Source: Cercospora beticola
Taxonomy: Eukaryota; Ascomycota; Dothideomycetes; Mycosphaerellales; Mycosphaerellaceae
Assembly: GCF_033473495.1 (NCBI RefSeq)
Contig: NC_088943.1
Location: 1,716,001 to 1,780,000, forward strand
Direction of reading: 5' to 3'
DNA: 64,000 bases
How positions within the stretch are numbered: the first letter of the stretch is position 1; each line of letters begins with the position of its first letter. Positions 7,714-17,812 of the stretch are shown piece after piece. A program made the translations under genes and the position numbers. The notes beneath the pieces are model-generated. The model did no database searches and was not told the DNA's origin. It saw only the letters and a list, made by a program, of their open reading frames with translations.

Positions 7714-9738
7714 TCAAGCATCTTCCGCTTCAACGCGACACAAAACTTCTTCCAAAAATCCTTCCAACAACCCTTCGACGCCATCGCCCATACCGACGGG
7801 GGACGCACTGTCCAGGTGATCGATATCTTTGAACAAGCGCGCGACTTTACTCATACACCTTCGTATTTGCTCGTGCGTTTGGCGTTTGAGCTGTAGGTCC
7901 TCCGCAGAGAGCGTCGGCTGAGCAGTGGTCCCGTTCGATCTGCTAGCCTGGGAAGCGTTGTGTTTCCTTTGCAGCAAGGAGAGCTGATATGAGCGACGGT
8001 GGAGCGCTGCTTCGAGTGCTGGGATCACGACAGAGCTCAGGGCCGTGACTTGCTGTTCCTGTGGATCACCACCAGATTGATCAGTGGAAGTCTGATATGC
8101 TGAGTCGATGGAGGAACGACGAGAATCACTAGTGTCGTCCACCGACTTCGGTTGCGACTTGGTCGGAACAGGTGGTGCAAAGCTCGGCAGCGGCTTCTGA
8201 TATAGCTCGTTGACTGCTTTGCTTTCAGTCGAAGGCACTCGTGGTTGTGCATACTCCACAGGGGTTGCCGAGTTGTCCGTCCGAGACGTTGATGGAGCTG
8301 CCTGCTGAGTGGCTGAGTCTTCGTCCTTGATGGCCAGACCCTTCATGTATTGAGACATGTCGCTTGCTATACTCTGCTGCAGAAAGTCATCGTTCAGAAG
8401 TCGTGGGGTGGCAGGCGTCACAGGCGGCTTCGGCGACGAGTGGGCAGGTTCTTGACGAGGCGTACGAGGAGGCGTCTGCTGTGCTGTTGCGACCGCTTTC
8501 CTTGTGGGTGACGCCGGTAGAGGTACCTTGGTAGCAGGGCCAGGGGATGGTGGCGGCAGCGCCGACTTTTTGGTAGGCGACGGTGTCTTGGGCAGCGGTG
8601 GTGGCAGCATTGCGCCTCGCAACGTATTGCCCGTCTCCCGCTGTTCTACACTGTCGCCATCGATATTCTCTTTGTTCGATACTGTCCGTCTGGTGGGTGA
8701 ATTCGGCGCGTGAGACCTTCTCGAATTCATGCCAGATTCGTTCACCGGCCGTAGTGCCGTCCCTGCATTGCCACGCCTGCCAGCAGGACGAACTGTGCCA
8801 AAGTCCCATAGATCCTCGTCCTCTGGCCGCGACGGCGAGTTTTCGATGTAATCATCTTCTTCGTTGTCCTTGTCGTCCCGGTGGGTGGCTTGCCATCGCT
8901 CGTGTCTTTCGATGAGCTCTGTCAGATATGCTGTGCGCTTCGCTTTCCGTATCCAAGGGTGTTTGAGAAGTTCTCGTGCGCTTGGTCGTTCTCGGGGCTC
9001 TTTTCGTAAGCACCGCCAGACGAAGTCTTTGAAATCCCTGCTGAAGTTCCCCTCCAAGATCGGCGCTGGGTTCTTGGGGATCAAAAATAGAACTTTCATG
9101 GGATGAATGTCACTGTAAGGTGGCTCGCCAAGTGCCAGCTCCAACGCAGTAATGCCCAACGACCAGATGTCGGCCTTGTGATCGTATCCAGACTGCTTGA
9201 TGACTTCCGGTGCCATCCAAAACGGTGTGCCCACGAAGGTATTCTTCTTCGTCATCGTCGCAGTCAATTGTCCCGAAACGCCAAAGTCCGCCAATTTGAC
9301 TTGCCCATTCGCGCCCAACAGAATGTTCGCAGCCTTGATATCGCGATGCAGTTTCCCGTCATTGTGCAAGTACTCCAGCCCCAGCAGTAGTTCCCGGATG
9401 ATGATACAGATGTAGTCCTCGGGCAAGACTCCTGGCTTCAGCATGTCCCCGCAACTGCCTCCCGAGCAGAATTCCATGATGATCCACAGATCAGAGCCCT
9501 TGAGGTATGAGCCATAATACCTGGTGACATAGGGCGAGTTCAGGCCCGACAGAATCGATATCTCTTGAATGATGTCGTCCACCTCGTCGTCGGCGTTCTC
9601 AACATCGATAATCTTGATAGCCACCGACTGCCCCGTGCGCTTGTCAACGCCCTTGTAGACCTTTCCGAAGCTGCCTCCGCCAATGCATGCTTGTTTGGTG
9701 TACAGTGTCTCGGGATCGGCGTTCTGTGTAGCGGCCAT
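7714..9738 (-). CDS. Ste20-family germinal-centre kinase (MST3/Sps1/Kic1-like)
   Basis: A 674-residue serine/threonine kinase in a single exon. The kinase domain spans about residues 13-263: glycine loop GGGSFG (20-25), ATP-binding Lys 42, HRDIKAAN (131-138), DFG (151-153) and the germinal-centre-kinase activation segment VGTPFWMAPEVI (169-180), closing with ERPSARELLKHPWI. The N-terminal position of the kinase domain is typical of the GCK group, unlike PAK kinases. After it comes about 300 residues of Ser/Pro/Thr-rich disorder and a helical C-terminal block (about 565-674). Fungal members act in septation, polarity and RAM/SIN-type Ndr kinase signalling; which subgroup this is (Kic1/Nak1, Sid1, or the MST3-like group) cannot be fixed by eye. 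It is divergent from the M20 peptidase gene. Confidence 0.92.
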   Translation of the reverse strand: MAATQNADPETLYTKQACIGGGSFGKVYKGVDKRTGQSVAIKIIDVENADDEVDDIIQEISILSGLNSPYVTRYYGSYLKGSDLWIIMEFCSGGSCGDMLKPGVLPEDYICIIIRELLLGLEYLHNDGKLHRDIKAANILLGANGQVKLADFGVSGQLTATMTKKNTFVGTPFWMAPEVIKQSGYDHKADIWSLGITALELALGEPPYSDIHPMKVLFLIPKNPAPILEGNFSRDFKDFVWRCLRKEPRERPSARELLKHPWIRKAKRTAYLTELIERHERWQATHRDDKDNEEDDYIENSPSRPEDEDLWDFGTVRPAGRRGNAGTALRPVNESGMNSRRSHAPNSPTRRTVSNKENIDGDSVEQRETGNTLRGAMLPPPLPKTPSPTKKSALPPPSPGPATKVPLPASPTRKAVATAQQTPPRTPRQEPAHSSPKPPVTPATPRLLNDDFLQQSIASDMSQYMKGLAIKDEDSATQQAAPSTSRTDNSATPVEYAQPRVPSTESKAVNELYQKPLPSFAPPVPTKSQPKSVDDTSDSRRSSIDSAYQTSTDQSGGDPQEQQVTALSSVVIPALEAALHRRSYQLSLLQRKHNASQASRSNGTTAQPTLSAEDLQLKRQTHEQIRRCMSKVARLFKDIDHLDSASPVGMGDGVEGLLEGFLEEVLCRVEAEDA

Positions 9739-10287
9739 GGTCGCGTAGCCGTGTCTCGTGGGGTCGCGTCAATGGCAGCCGGACGGCGTGTTGGATTTAG
9801 TAGGAAGATGCTGCGATGCGCATGCCAGTCCCAATAAACACCAGGCGCCGTTCCGCGTGGCCTCGATATTAAGAGTAGAAGAGCTGGTGGGAGTCGTGCT
9901 GCTGCGGAGCAAGAGCCTCTGGGGTGGCTCGGCCGAAGTCGATACGCGAATGCTCGTCACTGCCGCCGAATGACCAGCATGCGGCGAGAAGGGCAGGAAG
10001 GGAGCGGCGAGGAATGACCCGGTTTTATGGGAATCTGGGCGGGTCGGTGGTGGCAGCAACAACCAGGTGCGCCAGCTGGATTGTTGGATCCGGTGGCAGT
10101 TGTCAAGCGCCGGGATGTGGTGTTTATGTATCAATCAACAAGCTCTCCAATCCACTCGCTTCCCTGCGCGACTCGACTGGGGACGCGCGCTAGTCGCGCC
10201 AAGCCCGCGTCGTACCTGCTTTGCCCGCGCGCCGCCTGCACGATACATCGTGTCTCTGCCCGTCTGAAACAGCGGTTGAGCAACACA
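9739..10287. promoter_or_regulatory. Divergent promoter region between kinase and M20 peptidase genes
   Basis: About 550 bases between two divergently transcribed start codons. No coding exon or clear TATA box seen. Confidence 0.5.
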
Positions 10288-11577
10288 ATGAGACTCGCCC
10301 AATTGCTTTCGGCGCTGGTCGCTGCATCGCCATCCGTGGCTTCAATTTTGCCCGCACCTGAAGACAAGCTACTTCTTGCACCAGATCTCGTCGATTTCCA
10401 CAAAGCATTGGTCGAGATCGAATCCATTTCGGGCAACGAGAAGGCCGTCGGCGATTGGCTCTACGAGAGCCTCGTGAACCAAGGCTATCATGCAGAGCGG
10501 CAATACGTTTCCAAGGACCCGGAGAGATTCAATGTATTCGCTTGGCCAGGCCACAACAGAGACCCGCCTGTTGTATTGAGTAGCCACATTGACACGGTAT
10601 GCCTTGCAGCTACGATAAGGCCCAATTCATGCAGATGCTAAGAAGGACGTCAGGTGCCTCCCTTCCTTCCATACAAATCTACCAAGCACAAGCACAACAC
10701 GACAATCTTCGGCCGTGGCTCAGTAGACGCCAAAGGAAGCGTCGCGACCCAGATCATCGCCGTGAACGAGCTCCTCGCCGCCTCCAAAATCTCCCGCGAT
10801 GATGTGGGAATCCTCTACGTCGTTGGCGAAGAAGTCGGCGGCGAAGGCATGAAGCACGCAAACCAACTCTCCCTCACGCCCAGTACTATCATCTTCGGCG
10901 AACCCACTGAACTCAAGCTCGTATCTGGCCACAAAGGCATTCTCTCTGTGCACCTCACCACGAAAGGAAAATCCGGCCATAGTGGATACCCCTGGCTCGG
11001 CCGTTCCGCGAACGAGGTCCTTGTAAGCGCTCTTGCAGCTATTATGCAATTGGGAGACAAGCTTCCCAAAAGCGACAAATATGGCACGACGACGTTCAAT
11101 CTCGGCCGTATCGAAGGCGGTGTAGCTGCGAATGTCATCGCGCAAAACGCGTCTGCGAACATCGCAGTCCGAATCGCAGAAGGAACTCCCGAACTCATAA
11201 AAAAGGAAATCACCGTCGCCGTTCACGATGCTGTGGCATCTTTCCTCGAAGATGACAAAGATCTTAAATTCTCCGACATCATCGATATTGATTTCACAGG
11301 AGAAGGTTATGGACCAATTGATATCGATCATGATGTTCCAGGATTCGATGTCATTACCGTGAATTATGGCACTGACATTCCGTGGCTGAAGAAGACGGTC
11401 AAAGACCAGAAACGGTACTTGTATGGACCCGGATCGATTTTGGTGGCGCACAGCGCGAATGAGGAGTTGACCGTAAAGGACTTGGAGGATGCTGTGGAAG
11501 GGTATCAGAAGATTGTACTTTTCGCATTGGGGAAGGGCGAGAAGAGTGAGCAAGATGAGGGAAAGCAGGACTTGTAG
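10288..11577 (+). CDS. Secreted M20-family metallo-carboxypeptidase
   Basis: Exons 10288-10596 and 10654-11577 give 410 residues. The 57-base intron (GTATGC...CGTCAG, branch TGCTAAG) splits the zinc motif SSHIDT/V. A signal peptide occupies about residues 1-19 (MRLAQLLSALVAASPSVAS). Metal and catalytic residues of the M20/ArgE-type fold are visible: His and Asp in SSHIDT, bridging Asp in GRGSVDAKG, the EE pair in VVGEEVGGEG, Glu in FGEPTELK and the late His in LVAHSANEE. The dimerisation lid lies between KGILSVHLTTKGKSGHSGYP and about residue 290. The family releases C-terminal or N-acyl residues from peptides; fungal secreted members are annotated as probable carboxypeptidases. Exact substrate unknown. 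Confidence 0.93.
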
Positions 11578-11735
11578 TTGGCTAGAGCGATGACTGCTGT
11601 GTCGCTGCCTCCGAGGTCCGTTGTTTAGATCTGGGTTGTGATATCCAGTTCTGTGCGCATGCTTGCACGCCACACCCGCAGAAGCATTCATCTTGTGCAC
11701 AAACAACACAAATCTCAAGCTTATCGGCCGTGGGA

Positions 11736-11870
11736 CTCGAGCACCCTTCCGATCCTCGTTTCTCCGACTTGCGCAGCGTAGCCAAGGTGCTTGGTCTCGA
11801 CGAGCGACGCAGCTGCGGGTTTAAGTTCGCGAGAGAGATCGCAAAGTGAGCGTATCGCCCAGTTTCCGTT
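11736..11870 (-). repeat. Dispersed repeat, copy 3 (inverted relative to copies 1 and 2)
   Basis: Reverse complement of this stretch reads YAHFAISLANLNPQLRRSS in one frame and aligns with 2095-2227 over about 130 bases. It overlaps the 5' side of the small membrane-protein frame on the other strand. Confidence 0.55.
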
Positions 11871-11958
11871 TTGCTGTTCGCGACTGGACACCAAGTACGA
11901 GTCCCAACAATCCGGTCATCATTCACCTGCCATTGACTGACTGTCATCGACACAATAG

Positions 11959-12282
11959 CAGCGACAAAACGGACTTTGTCCATCACGATACCGTTTTCTT
12001 CGGCGTCGCGATCGCAGCTGCGGCTGTGGTGCTTATTTCGACATGCATCACAGTAAGTTCGCTCTGCTAATTAGTGAAAGATCTATGCTGACAGAGATAA
12101 TTCAGACATTTGTTCGCGTGCGCCGCGCGAGACAGAAGAAGCAGCGCAAGGATGATCGGGCTGCTCAGACCGAGAGGTCCTTATATTGGCGAAGAATAGT
12201 CGATGCGAATAGGGATATCGAGCTGGGAGTTGTGCCGACGAATATCCGATCACCTAAGAGAGTGCACTTGAAGAGTAGATGA
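11959..12282 (+). CDS. Small single-pass membrane protein with basic tail, start exon not found
   Basis: Two exons can be supported: 11959-12052 (after acceptor ACACAATAG with branch TTGACTGAC) and 12106-12282, joined by a 53-base GTAAGT...TTCAG intron in phase 0. They encode SDKTDFVHHDTVFFGVAIAA, a hydrophobic helix ending LISTCIT, then TFVRVRRARQKKQRKDD and a polar tail to a TGA at 12282. The open frame continues upstream to 11846 but contains no ATG, so the true start lies in another exon or the gene is broken. A related fragment lies at 3628-4039. The positive-inside charge pattern suggests a cytoplasmic C-terminus. No family recognised. Confidence 0.35.
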   Translation, partial: QRQNGLCPSRYRFLRRRDRSCGCGAYFDMHHSKFALLISERSMLTEIIQTFVRVRRARQKKQRKDDRAAQTERSLYWRRIVDANRDIELGVVPTNIRSPKRVHLKSR

Positions 12283-12616
12283 ACATGTTTCATTACTGGA
12301 CGTCTTCCGAGGGGCAGCAGAATGGGAACCTCGTGAACACTGCGTACATTGACCGTGGGCTCGAGTGTCACCTCCTGAGCTCACTGTATCTCTACATTGT
12401 ATAGTGTGTCCAAGGCACTCTGTATCGATGGGCGAGCTAGGCGTGTATTCGAGGTCGCGGCGAGAGACCAGAAAGTGCAATTGAGTCAGACACAAAAGAC
12501 CTTTCAGACAGAAAAGGAGACTGTACTCGTAACGACAAAACTGATGCGAATGCTTCAATACTGGATGCTTTCTGTTTCAAGACGTACAAGACATTAAACT
12601 GTTCTTCTGACACGAT
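12283..12616. other. Short intergenic region 3' of CYP51
   Basis: About 330 bases containing the 3' flanks of two convergent genes. Nothing else seen. Confidence 0.4.
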
Positions 12617-14248
12617 TTACTTCTTTTCCCGCCTCTCCCACTTCACAACAGCGGGGCTCAAAGGTCTCGAGAAAAGACTGCTGTAATCGGTATCAACGAC
12701 CTTCTTGCTTCCATCCGGGTTGTAGAACTTGAAATCCCGAAGTACAGTGGCCGTAATGGTTTGCAGTTGCACATACGCGAACTGCTCGCCGATACATCGG
12801 TGACGCCCAGCACCAAATGGTAGGTACGGCGAAGCAGCTCCTTTGCTGACCAGACCGTAGCCGTAATCTTCTTTTTCCTCTGCAACAGCTTCCTTGACCA
12901 TGCTGGGAACCAGGTGGGCGTACTTCTCATCCGGCGACTCGTCCCATCGGTGAGGCTCCCACAGAAGTGGTTCGGGGAAGTGCTCGTCCATTCGACTTGT
13001 GGCGCCTGGTGCTGCGAGAAGGGAGTGCGTGGTCGGGATGACATAAGGTGTACCTTCTACAGGCATGGGAGATTTGACTTTGCGAAGAATGGAGTGGATC
13101 GGTGCGTGGATGCGCAGAGTCTCCTTGACAACTTGGCTGAGCAGAGTGAGCTTGGAGAGGTTCTCGTATGTGAGCTCCTTGATGCTGCCATCCTCATTCA
13201 CTCCAAGCACATCCTTCTGTTCCTGCACAAGCTCATCTTGAATGTCTCGTCGCGTGGCAAGGCGCAGGAAGATCCAAGAAGATGTGGAAGAAGACGAATG
13301 TTGTCCAGCCATGAGCAGAGCAATCATCATGTGTGCCACCTCTCGATCGGGGATAGGCGTGCCATCTTTGTAGGTGCATGACATCAAATTTTTGATCATA
13401 TCCTCCTCTCCGTTCTCTGAAGTCTTGTCGCCAGCCTCGCGTCGCTGCTTGATGATGGACATGTATGTTTCGGTCATCTTTTTCTGAGCATAATCGCGTC
13501 TCCTGTTTTGTGGTAGCGGCGCCCAAGGCAACATAAAGTTGATCGGGGTGAAACCCATATCGAGGTAGTGATACAGTTCGGCGAATGTCGAGTCGAATTT
13601 GCTGCGGACTTCCTTGCCTTGCAGCGATCGGCTAGCAGTGTAAATGGTGAGCTCGGCGAAAGCAGGCGGGAGGTCGAGAGTGCCGCTGGTCGAAGCGAAT
13701 CGCTTATGTGGGTTGTTCTTAGAGAAGAATTGGCGCGTTTCTTCGGTGATCAATGTGACATAGGACTGCAGAGCAGCGCTGGTCAAGCCGAACTTGACAA
13801 ACTTCTTCTGCTCCATCAATTTGGAGTTGGGGCAGTCGTAGACGACGTCCTTGCCAAACACGGGCGTGGTGAGAGGGCTGTAGATCTCCTCGGCATTGAC
13901 ATCGCGCAGTTTGCCGTTCAGGATGAAGTCGTTGCCCTTGGTGCCCAGGCATACGGTCGTCTTCTTGCCGAGCAGAATGAAGGTGAAGACGTCGCCATAT
14001 TTTTCGCGGCAGGAGAAGAAGAACTTGTACGGGTCGATGCCGTAGGAGATGGTGCTGCCGATGATGGGTACGAAGTGGAAGACGAGCGGCGGTTCATTCT
14101 TGGGCTGGCGGAAGAGGACCTGTCGAAGGACGTTGACGACGACGGACAGGAGGAAGAAGGTGGTGGAGGCCAGCAGCACGAGTTTCCATGTCGCTGTTTG
14201 GCCAAAGTGGTTGTCGAAGGCGACGGCGACGTCCTGGAGGAGCCCCAT
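12617..14248 (-). CDS. CYP51: Sterol 14-alpha-demethylase CYP51 (azole target)
   Basis: A 543-residue cytochrome P450 in one exon; the ATG at 14248 ([12 protein letters not shown]) matches the usual fungal start, and the longer frame to 14365 is an untranslated extension. It removes the 14-alpha methyl group of lanosterol/eburicol in ergosterol synthesis on the ER membrane. Visible: N-terminal membrane helix (about 21-44), B' region [20 protein letters not shown] (128-146), I-helix AGQHSSSS (314-321), ExxR as KETLR (375-379), and the haem loop [11 protein letters not shown] with Cys 485. As I recall Z. tritici CYP51, residues D134, V136 and Y137 have the same numbers here and later sites are shifted by three. 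The sites often changed in resistant isolates keep the sensitive state: Y137, A382, I384, Y462-G463-Y464, S527. Lys 516 sits at the N513-equivalent site. Confidence 0.98.
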   Translation of the reverse strand: MGLLQDVAVAFDNHFGQTATWKLVLLASTTFFLLSVVVNVLRQVLFRQPKNEPPLVFHFVPIIGSTISYGIDPYKFFFSCREKYGDVFTFILLGKKTTVCLGTKGNDFILNGKLRDVNAEEIYSPLTTPVFGKDVVYDCPNSKLMEQKKFVKFGLTSAALQSYVTLITEETRQFFSKNNPHKRFASTSGTLDLPPAFAELTIYTASRSLQGKEVRSKFDSTFAELYHYLDMGFTPINFMLPWAPLPQNRRRDYAQKKMTETYMSIIKQRREAGDKTSENGEEDMIKNLMSCTYKDGTPIPDREVAHMMIALLMAGQHSSSSTSSWIFLRLATRRDIQDELVQEQKDVLGVNEDGSIKELTYENLSKLTLLSQVVKETLRIHAPIHSILRKVKSPMPVEGTPYVIPTTHSLLAAPGATSRMDEHFPEPLLWEPHRWDESPDEKYAHLVPSMVKEAVAEEKEDYGYGLVSKGAASPYLPFGAGRHRCIGEQFAYVQLQTITATVLRDFKFYNPDGSKKVVDTDYSSLFSRPLSPAVVKWERREKK

Positions 14249-14701
14249 GGCGGTGGTGGGTGGTGGTGTTGTGGTGGAAGTGCGGTGTTCAAAGCATGGT
14301 GGGTGCTGGCCTTGAAATGCGTGGCCAATGGTCACTAAATGATTAGAAGTCGCCGCCTTCTCCATCGTACGATTTCAACATTTTGACAGGGATCCACGCG
14401 GGAACCACCTGCATTAGCGCAGGACCGTGCGTCATTGCCTCATTCGTGCCTCGTCTGATTTCTGGTGCGATGCCATTCGCCGAAAATACATCACTCTGCG
14501 GTGTCCTGTCCTGCAAACATCGTCCCATCATTCCTCCTCGTAGCGGTGCGAGGGCAGGGCAGATAGAAGCATGCAGTATGGCAGTGCTGTCGGCTTGGCC
14601 GAGCAGGTCGTTCACAATGTCGGAATGGCGAGAGCAGCATTGCCGAGCTGCACAGCCGATGATGGTAAGAGCTCTTCCATAGCAGGTGAGAAGGAATCCC
14701 C
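14249..14701. promoter_or_regulatory. Divergent promoter of CYP51 and the CMD-like gene
   Basis: About 450 bases between divergent genes. I looked for tandem duplications or insertions of the kind that raise CYP51 expression and saw none. Confidence 0.5.
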
Positions 14702-14803
14702 ATGTCTCCAACTCATCTCTGGCACCATCTTCGACCACTTCGTCGATACACTCCAAAGCGGCATACAACAGCGCGAGCCTTTCGCGCCACCGCTGCCGCC
14801 ACA

Positions 14804-15373
14804 ATGCGCATCCCATACGCTCCCTCCGAACCGCCCGCGGACTCCACCGAGGAGACCAAAGCAATATACCATCGCATCGCGGAACGACGGAAACCACGAC
14901 CTCTGATTCCCCTCGATCTCGCTCTTCTCCATAATCCGGCGATTGCAGATGGCTACAATTCCTTGCTGGGAGCCATTCGTACCAAGTCTTCGTTTCCATT
15001 AGAGCTGGCAGAATTGGCCATCTGCTACATCGCCGTGCTGAACACCGCAACGTATGAGTGGACTGCACATGCTCCCATCTATTTGAAAGCAGGCGGCAAG
15101 CGGGAGAAGCTGGAGGTGGTTCTCAAGGGCGACGTCCGTAACGAGTCGGTGCTCAGTGAAGAGGAGAGAGATGTACTGGCTTTCACCGAGCAGAGTACGA
15201 GAAACATCAAGGTCGAAGACGATCTGTTCGCCAAGATCAAGGAGCGGTACACGGATCAGCAGGTCATGGAGCTTACCATTACCATCGGAGGTTACAACAT
15301 GGTCAGCCGGTTCCTGGTAGGTCTGGACGTCACAGAGAGCAATGGCAAGGAAATGGTGCTGCCGCCGGCATAA
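14804..15373 (+). CDS. Carboxymuconolactone-decarboxylase / AhpD-like fold protein
   Basis: One exon, 189 residues from the ATG at 14804 (MRIPYAPSEPPADS). The region FPLELAELAICYIAVLNTAT followed by YEWTAHAPIYLKAG is the helical signature of the CMD family, and a second block LTITIGGYNMVSRFLVGLDV follows near the C-terminus. The CxxC of peroxidase-type AhpD is absent, so a peroxidase role is unlikely; related fungal proteins are annotated only as CMD-like. An in-frame upstream ATG at 14702 would add 34 residues rich in Arg, His and Thr (RPLRRYTPKRHTTARAF), which resembles a mitochondrial presequence, so two starts with different destinations are possible. It is divergent from CYP51 but no functional link is known. 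Confidence 0.85.
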   Translation: MRIPYAPSEPPADSTEETKAIYHRIAERRKPRPLIPLDLALLHNPAIADGYNSLLGAIRTKSSFPLELAELAICYIAVLNTATYEWTAHAPIYLKAGGKREKLEVVLKGDVRNESVLSEEERDVLAFTEQSTRNIKVEDDLFAKIKERYTDQQVMELTITIGGYNMVSRFLVGLDVTESNGKEMVLPPA

Positions 15374-15792
15374 ATTTGCACAACACACCCAGCTTTCCAG
15401 GACCACAACCTGACGCATAGTCACTTGAGATCTATGCACCCGCGGAAGAATTTGCACTACATGTGTCATGCACGCAGCACGCCAGGATGTTCAGTCTCAC
15501 AATGGGCGGGACGCTTCAGTGGCAGCAGAGCACTTACGCCAAGCTTCTTCTCTCAACTCAACGCAAGGCGCTAGGTGCAGGGGGTTGATGAAACGAAGAG
15601 AGCCTCTGAGGCTGCAACTGGTTGTTATGTGGCTGTATGGTCGTATGGAAGCTGCGCCCGCTGCTGTGGCTGTGAAGTTGACAACCGAACGTAGGCGATG
15701 GGCGGCTAAATTATATTACTCTATGTTGATATTCGCCGCAATTCTGTGACTTGCACCATTCGCCTGATATCTTATGGCAGCTGAGATTTTCA
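15374..15792. other. Intergenic, nothing recognised
   Basis: A plus-strand frame at 15468-15749 has no conserved features. This is the probable promoter side of the HET gene. Confidence 0.4.
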
Positions 15793-16902
15793 ATGCCGAC
15801 GACAACCATATACACAACCCTCCCCAGGTCGACGTTTCGCCTGCTCAAGGTCAACGGCCTTCGTCGTTCAAACAAGCGGCTATCACTCTCTTTGCATGTA
15901 TTTGCAGTGAACTGCCAGCCAAAATATGCTGCTTTGTCCTATGTATGGGGAACGGACGTCCCTACACATGAGATAAACCTCGATGGCCAGCCAATATTGG
16001 TGCGCAAAAACCTTTTTGACTTCTTCTGTTATGGGACGCTAGATCCCCGCGGGCATGAGCCTGAGAGCTGGTATGAATTCATCTGGGTAGATGCGCTCTG
16101 CATCGACCAAGGCAATGTATACGAACGAAACACCCAGGTCTCCAGGATGGACCAGATATACTCTGACGCTGCTGTGGTGCTCGTCTGGCTCGGCCGACTT
16201 GTTGGCTCTGAGCCGCGTTGTCGGCCAGAGTGGACAGAAGAAAAGCGGCAGAAAGAGCGAGAGCGCTATCGCCATAGTGTGGAGCTCAATGGATTCATGG
16301 AGGCCGATTATTGGGATCGAACGTGGACAGTACAGGAATTTGTACTGGCGCCACGTATTCATTTCTTCTGGCTGGATCGCGGAGGCGAAGTGATGGACCT
16401 GATAGCTGAGCAGGTCTTGGAACAAATACCGAAATCACAATTGGCGTCCAGCAGAGGTGGTGCGCGAGCCTATCTCGTAGTGCTATACGATGGGAGTAGC
16501 CAGTGGCTTGGAAAATTATCATTGCTGGACTGGATGTTGGAATTCTATTCGTGCGAATGCCTGGATAAAAGAGATAGGATCTTTGCTCTCATGGGCCTTA
16601 TCAGAGATGACGAACGACGGCTCTTGTCGATATTCTTTCCAGACTACGAACGCGACCATGCGAATGTCGTTGTGATCGCTCTGTCCATCTTGCAGCATTT
16701 ACACGGCAGACCGATCCTCGGACAACAAGGTCCAGAAGGATTTGAGGACGCGGAGCCAGCGTCAGAGAGCTATTCCGAGGAAGCGCATGGATCCTCTTGG
16801 GCTTGTGCAGTTCTCACAGTCATGGGAATGAGTTTTCATTCTGAAGAAGATGTTGCATGGTGGCAGGCTGCTGTGGATCATTTTCAGTTTACAATATTGT
16901 GA
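15793..16902 (+). CDS. HET-domain (heterokaryon incompatibility) protein
   Basis: Single exon, 369 residues from the ATG at 15793 (MPTTTIYTTL); the in-frame TTG further upstream is not a credible start. The HET domain is clear: YAALSYVWGT (45-54), FIWVDALCIDQGNVYERNTQ (97-116), IYSDAAVVLVWLG (122-134) and YWDRTWTVQEF downstream, followed by DKRDRIFALMGLI, a common block after the domain. Proteins of this family take part in non-self recognition and programmed cell death after hyphal fusion, though most are untested. The protein is short and lacks the usual C-terminal GDxVxxLxGAxxPF-type end, so it may be truncated or a short variant. HET genes are often numerous and fast evolving. Confidence 0.88.
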   Translation: MPTTTIYTTLPRSTFRLLKVNGLRRSNKRLSLSLHVFAVNCQPKYAALSYVWGTDVPTHEINLDGQPILVRKNLFDFFCYGTLDPRGHEPESWYEFIWVDALCIDQGNVYERNTQVSRMDQIYSDAAVVLVWLGRLVGSEPRCRPEWTEEKRQKERERYRHSVELNGFMEADYWDRTWTVQEFVLAPRIHFFWLDRGGEVMDLIAEQVLEQIPKSQLASSRGGARAYLVVLYDGSSQWLGKLSLLDWMLEFYSCECLDKRDRIFALMGLIRDDERRLLSIFFPDYERDHANVVVIALSILQHLHGRPILGQQGPEGFEDAEPASESYSEEAHGSSWACAVLTVMGMSFHSEEDVAWWQAAVDHFQFTIL

Positions 16903-17812
16903 AGCAAGCCTTGCAGCAGGAAAGCTTGCGATTATGTGGTCGTTTGAAACCACTCTCGCTGTCAGCCGAGACGATGAGGCCGATCTCAGAACTGATACTG
17001 TGTTCGATGCGGATAATGGGGTTGCTAGCGCTTCTGAGCCTGACAGGAGACATACAGCTCGACTCCGAGCGAAGCTCCTGTTCTCGTGAATACGACCGGC
17101 CAATGGACCGCTCGATGGCCGAATCAGCGTCCCCAGCTAGCAGAAGTCTCGTGGAGAGAGAGACACAAATACTTGCAGTGTGCGACTTCACCGCAGCTTG
17201 CGGTGCTTTCAGTGTCGGAATATGAGGCCAGTCGACGCGCGATCAAAGAACCGCTCCACTGATACGGTGCACCATGTCTCGATGCAGAATTCAACACCCA
17301 CGGCGCCAGTGGAGGCAGCGATGATGGCACGATCGTGAAAGACGTTCAGAGTCAGTCCAAGGTCACAAGTCATTTGCACAGGATTGGGTCAGATATGTCG
17401 TTCGATTCCGCACTATGCTACCTCAGGACATTCGCACGACTATATCTCTGTTCCCAGATATCCGGTCCATCTTTCGACACAAAGACCATCGGCCAACTTC
17501 GATCTGTGAGTGTCCGACAAGGAAAAACAGCTTTCGTCATCACAAGAGTTGCCCGTGCTCTTGGTAATAATTCGTATCATGAAGTGGGCGAAGTGATGGC
17601 GGAAGCAGCGGATGATGTGTTGTCATTGTTCTTGGTGTTTCTTGTGGTGGTGGGATAAGCATAAGCCGGATGCCGGAGCCAAGACGGCGTCGAAAGGCCT
17701 AACCTGATGACGATGATAGTGTCTCGGTTGTGATCTTTCACTTCACGCACACATGTCGACGGAAGCATCGAGATGTCGTGGCTGATGTTGCTTAGAAGCT
17801 GTAAGGTAATGC
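16903..17812. other. Intergenic, no gene recognised
   Basis: Several short frames on both strands, none with domains, leader peptides or consistent splice sites. Confidence 0.4.

Noticed and set aside
10720..11718. 332-codon minus-strand open frame
   Set aside because: Antisense to the M20 peptidase, no family features.
13568..14338. 256-codon plus-strand open frame
   Set aside because: Antisense to CYP51.
14249..14365. N-terminal extension of 39 residues on CYP51
   Set aside because: The conserved family start MGLLQ lies inside; the extension lacks features of coding sequence.
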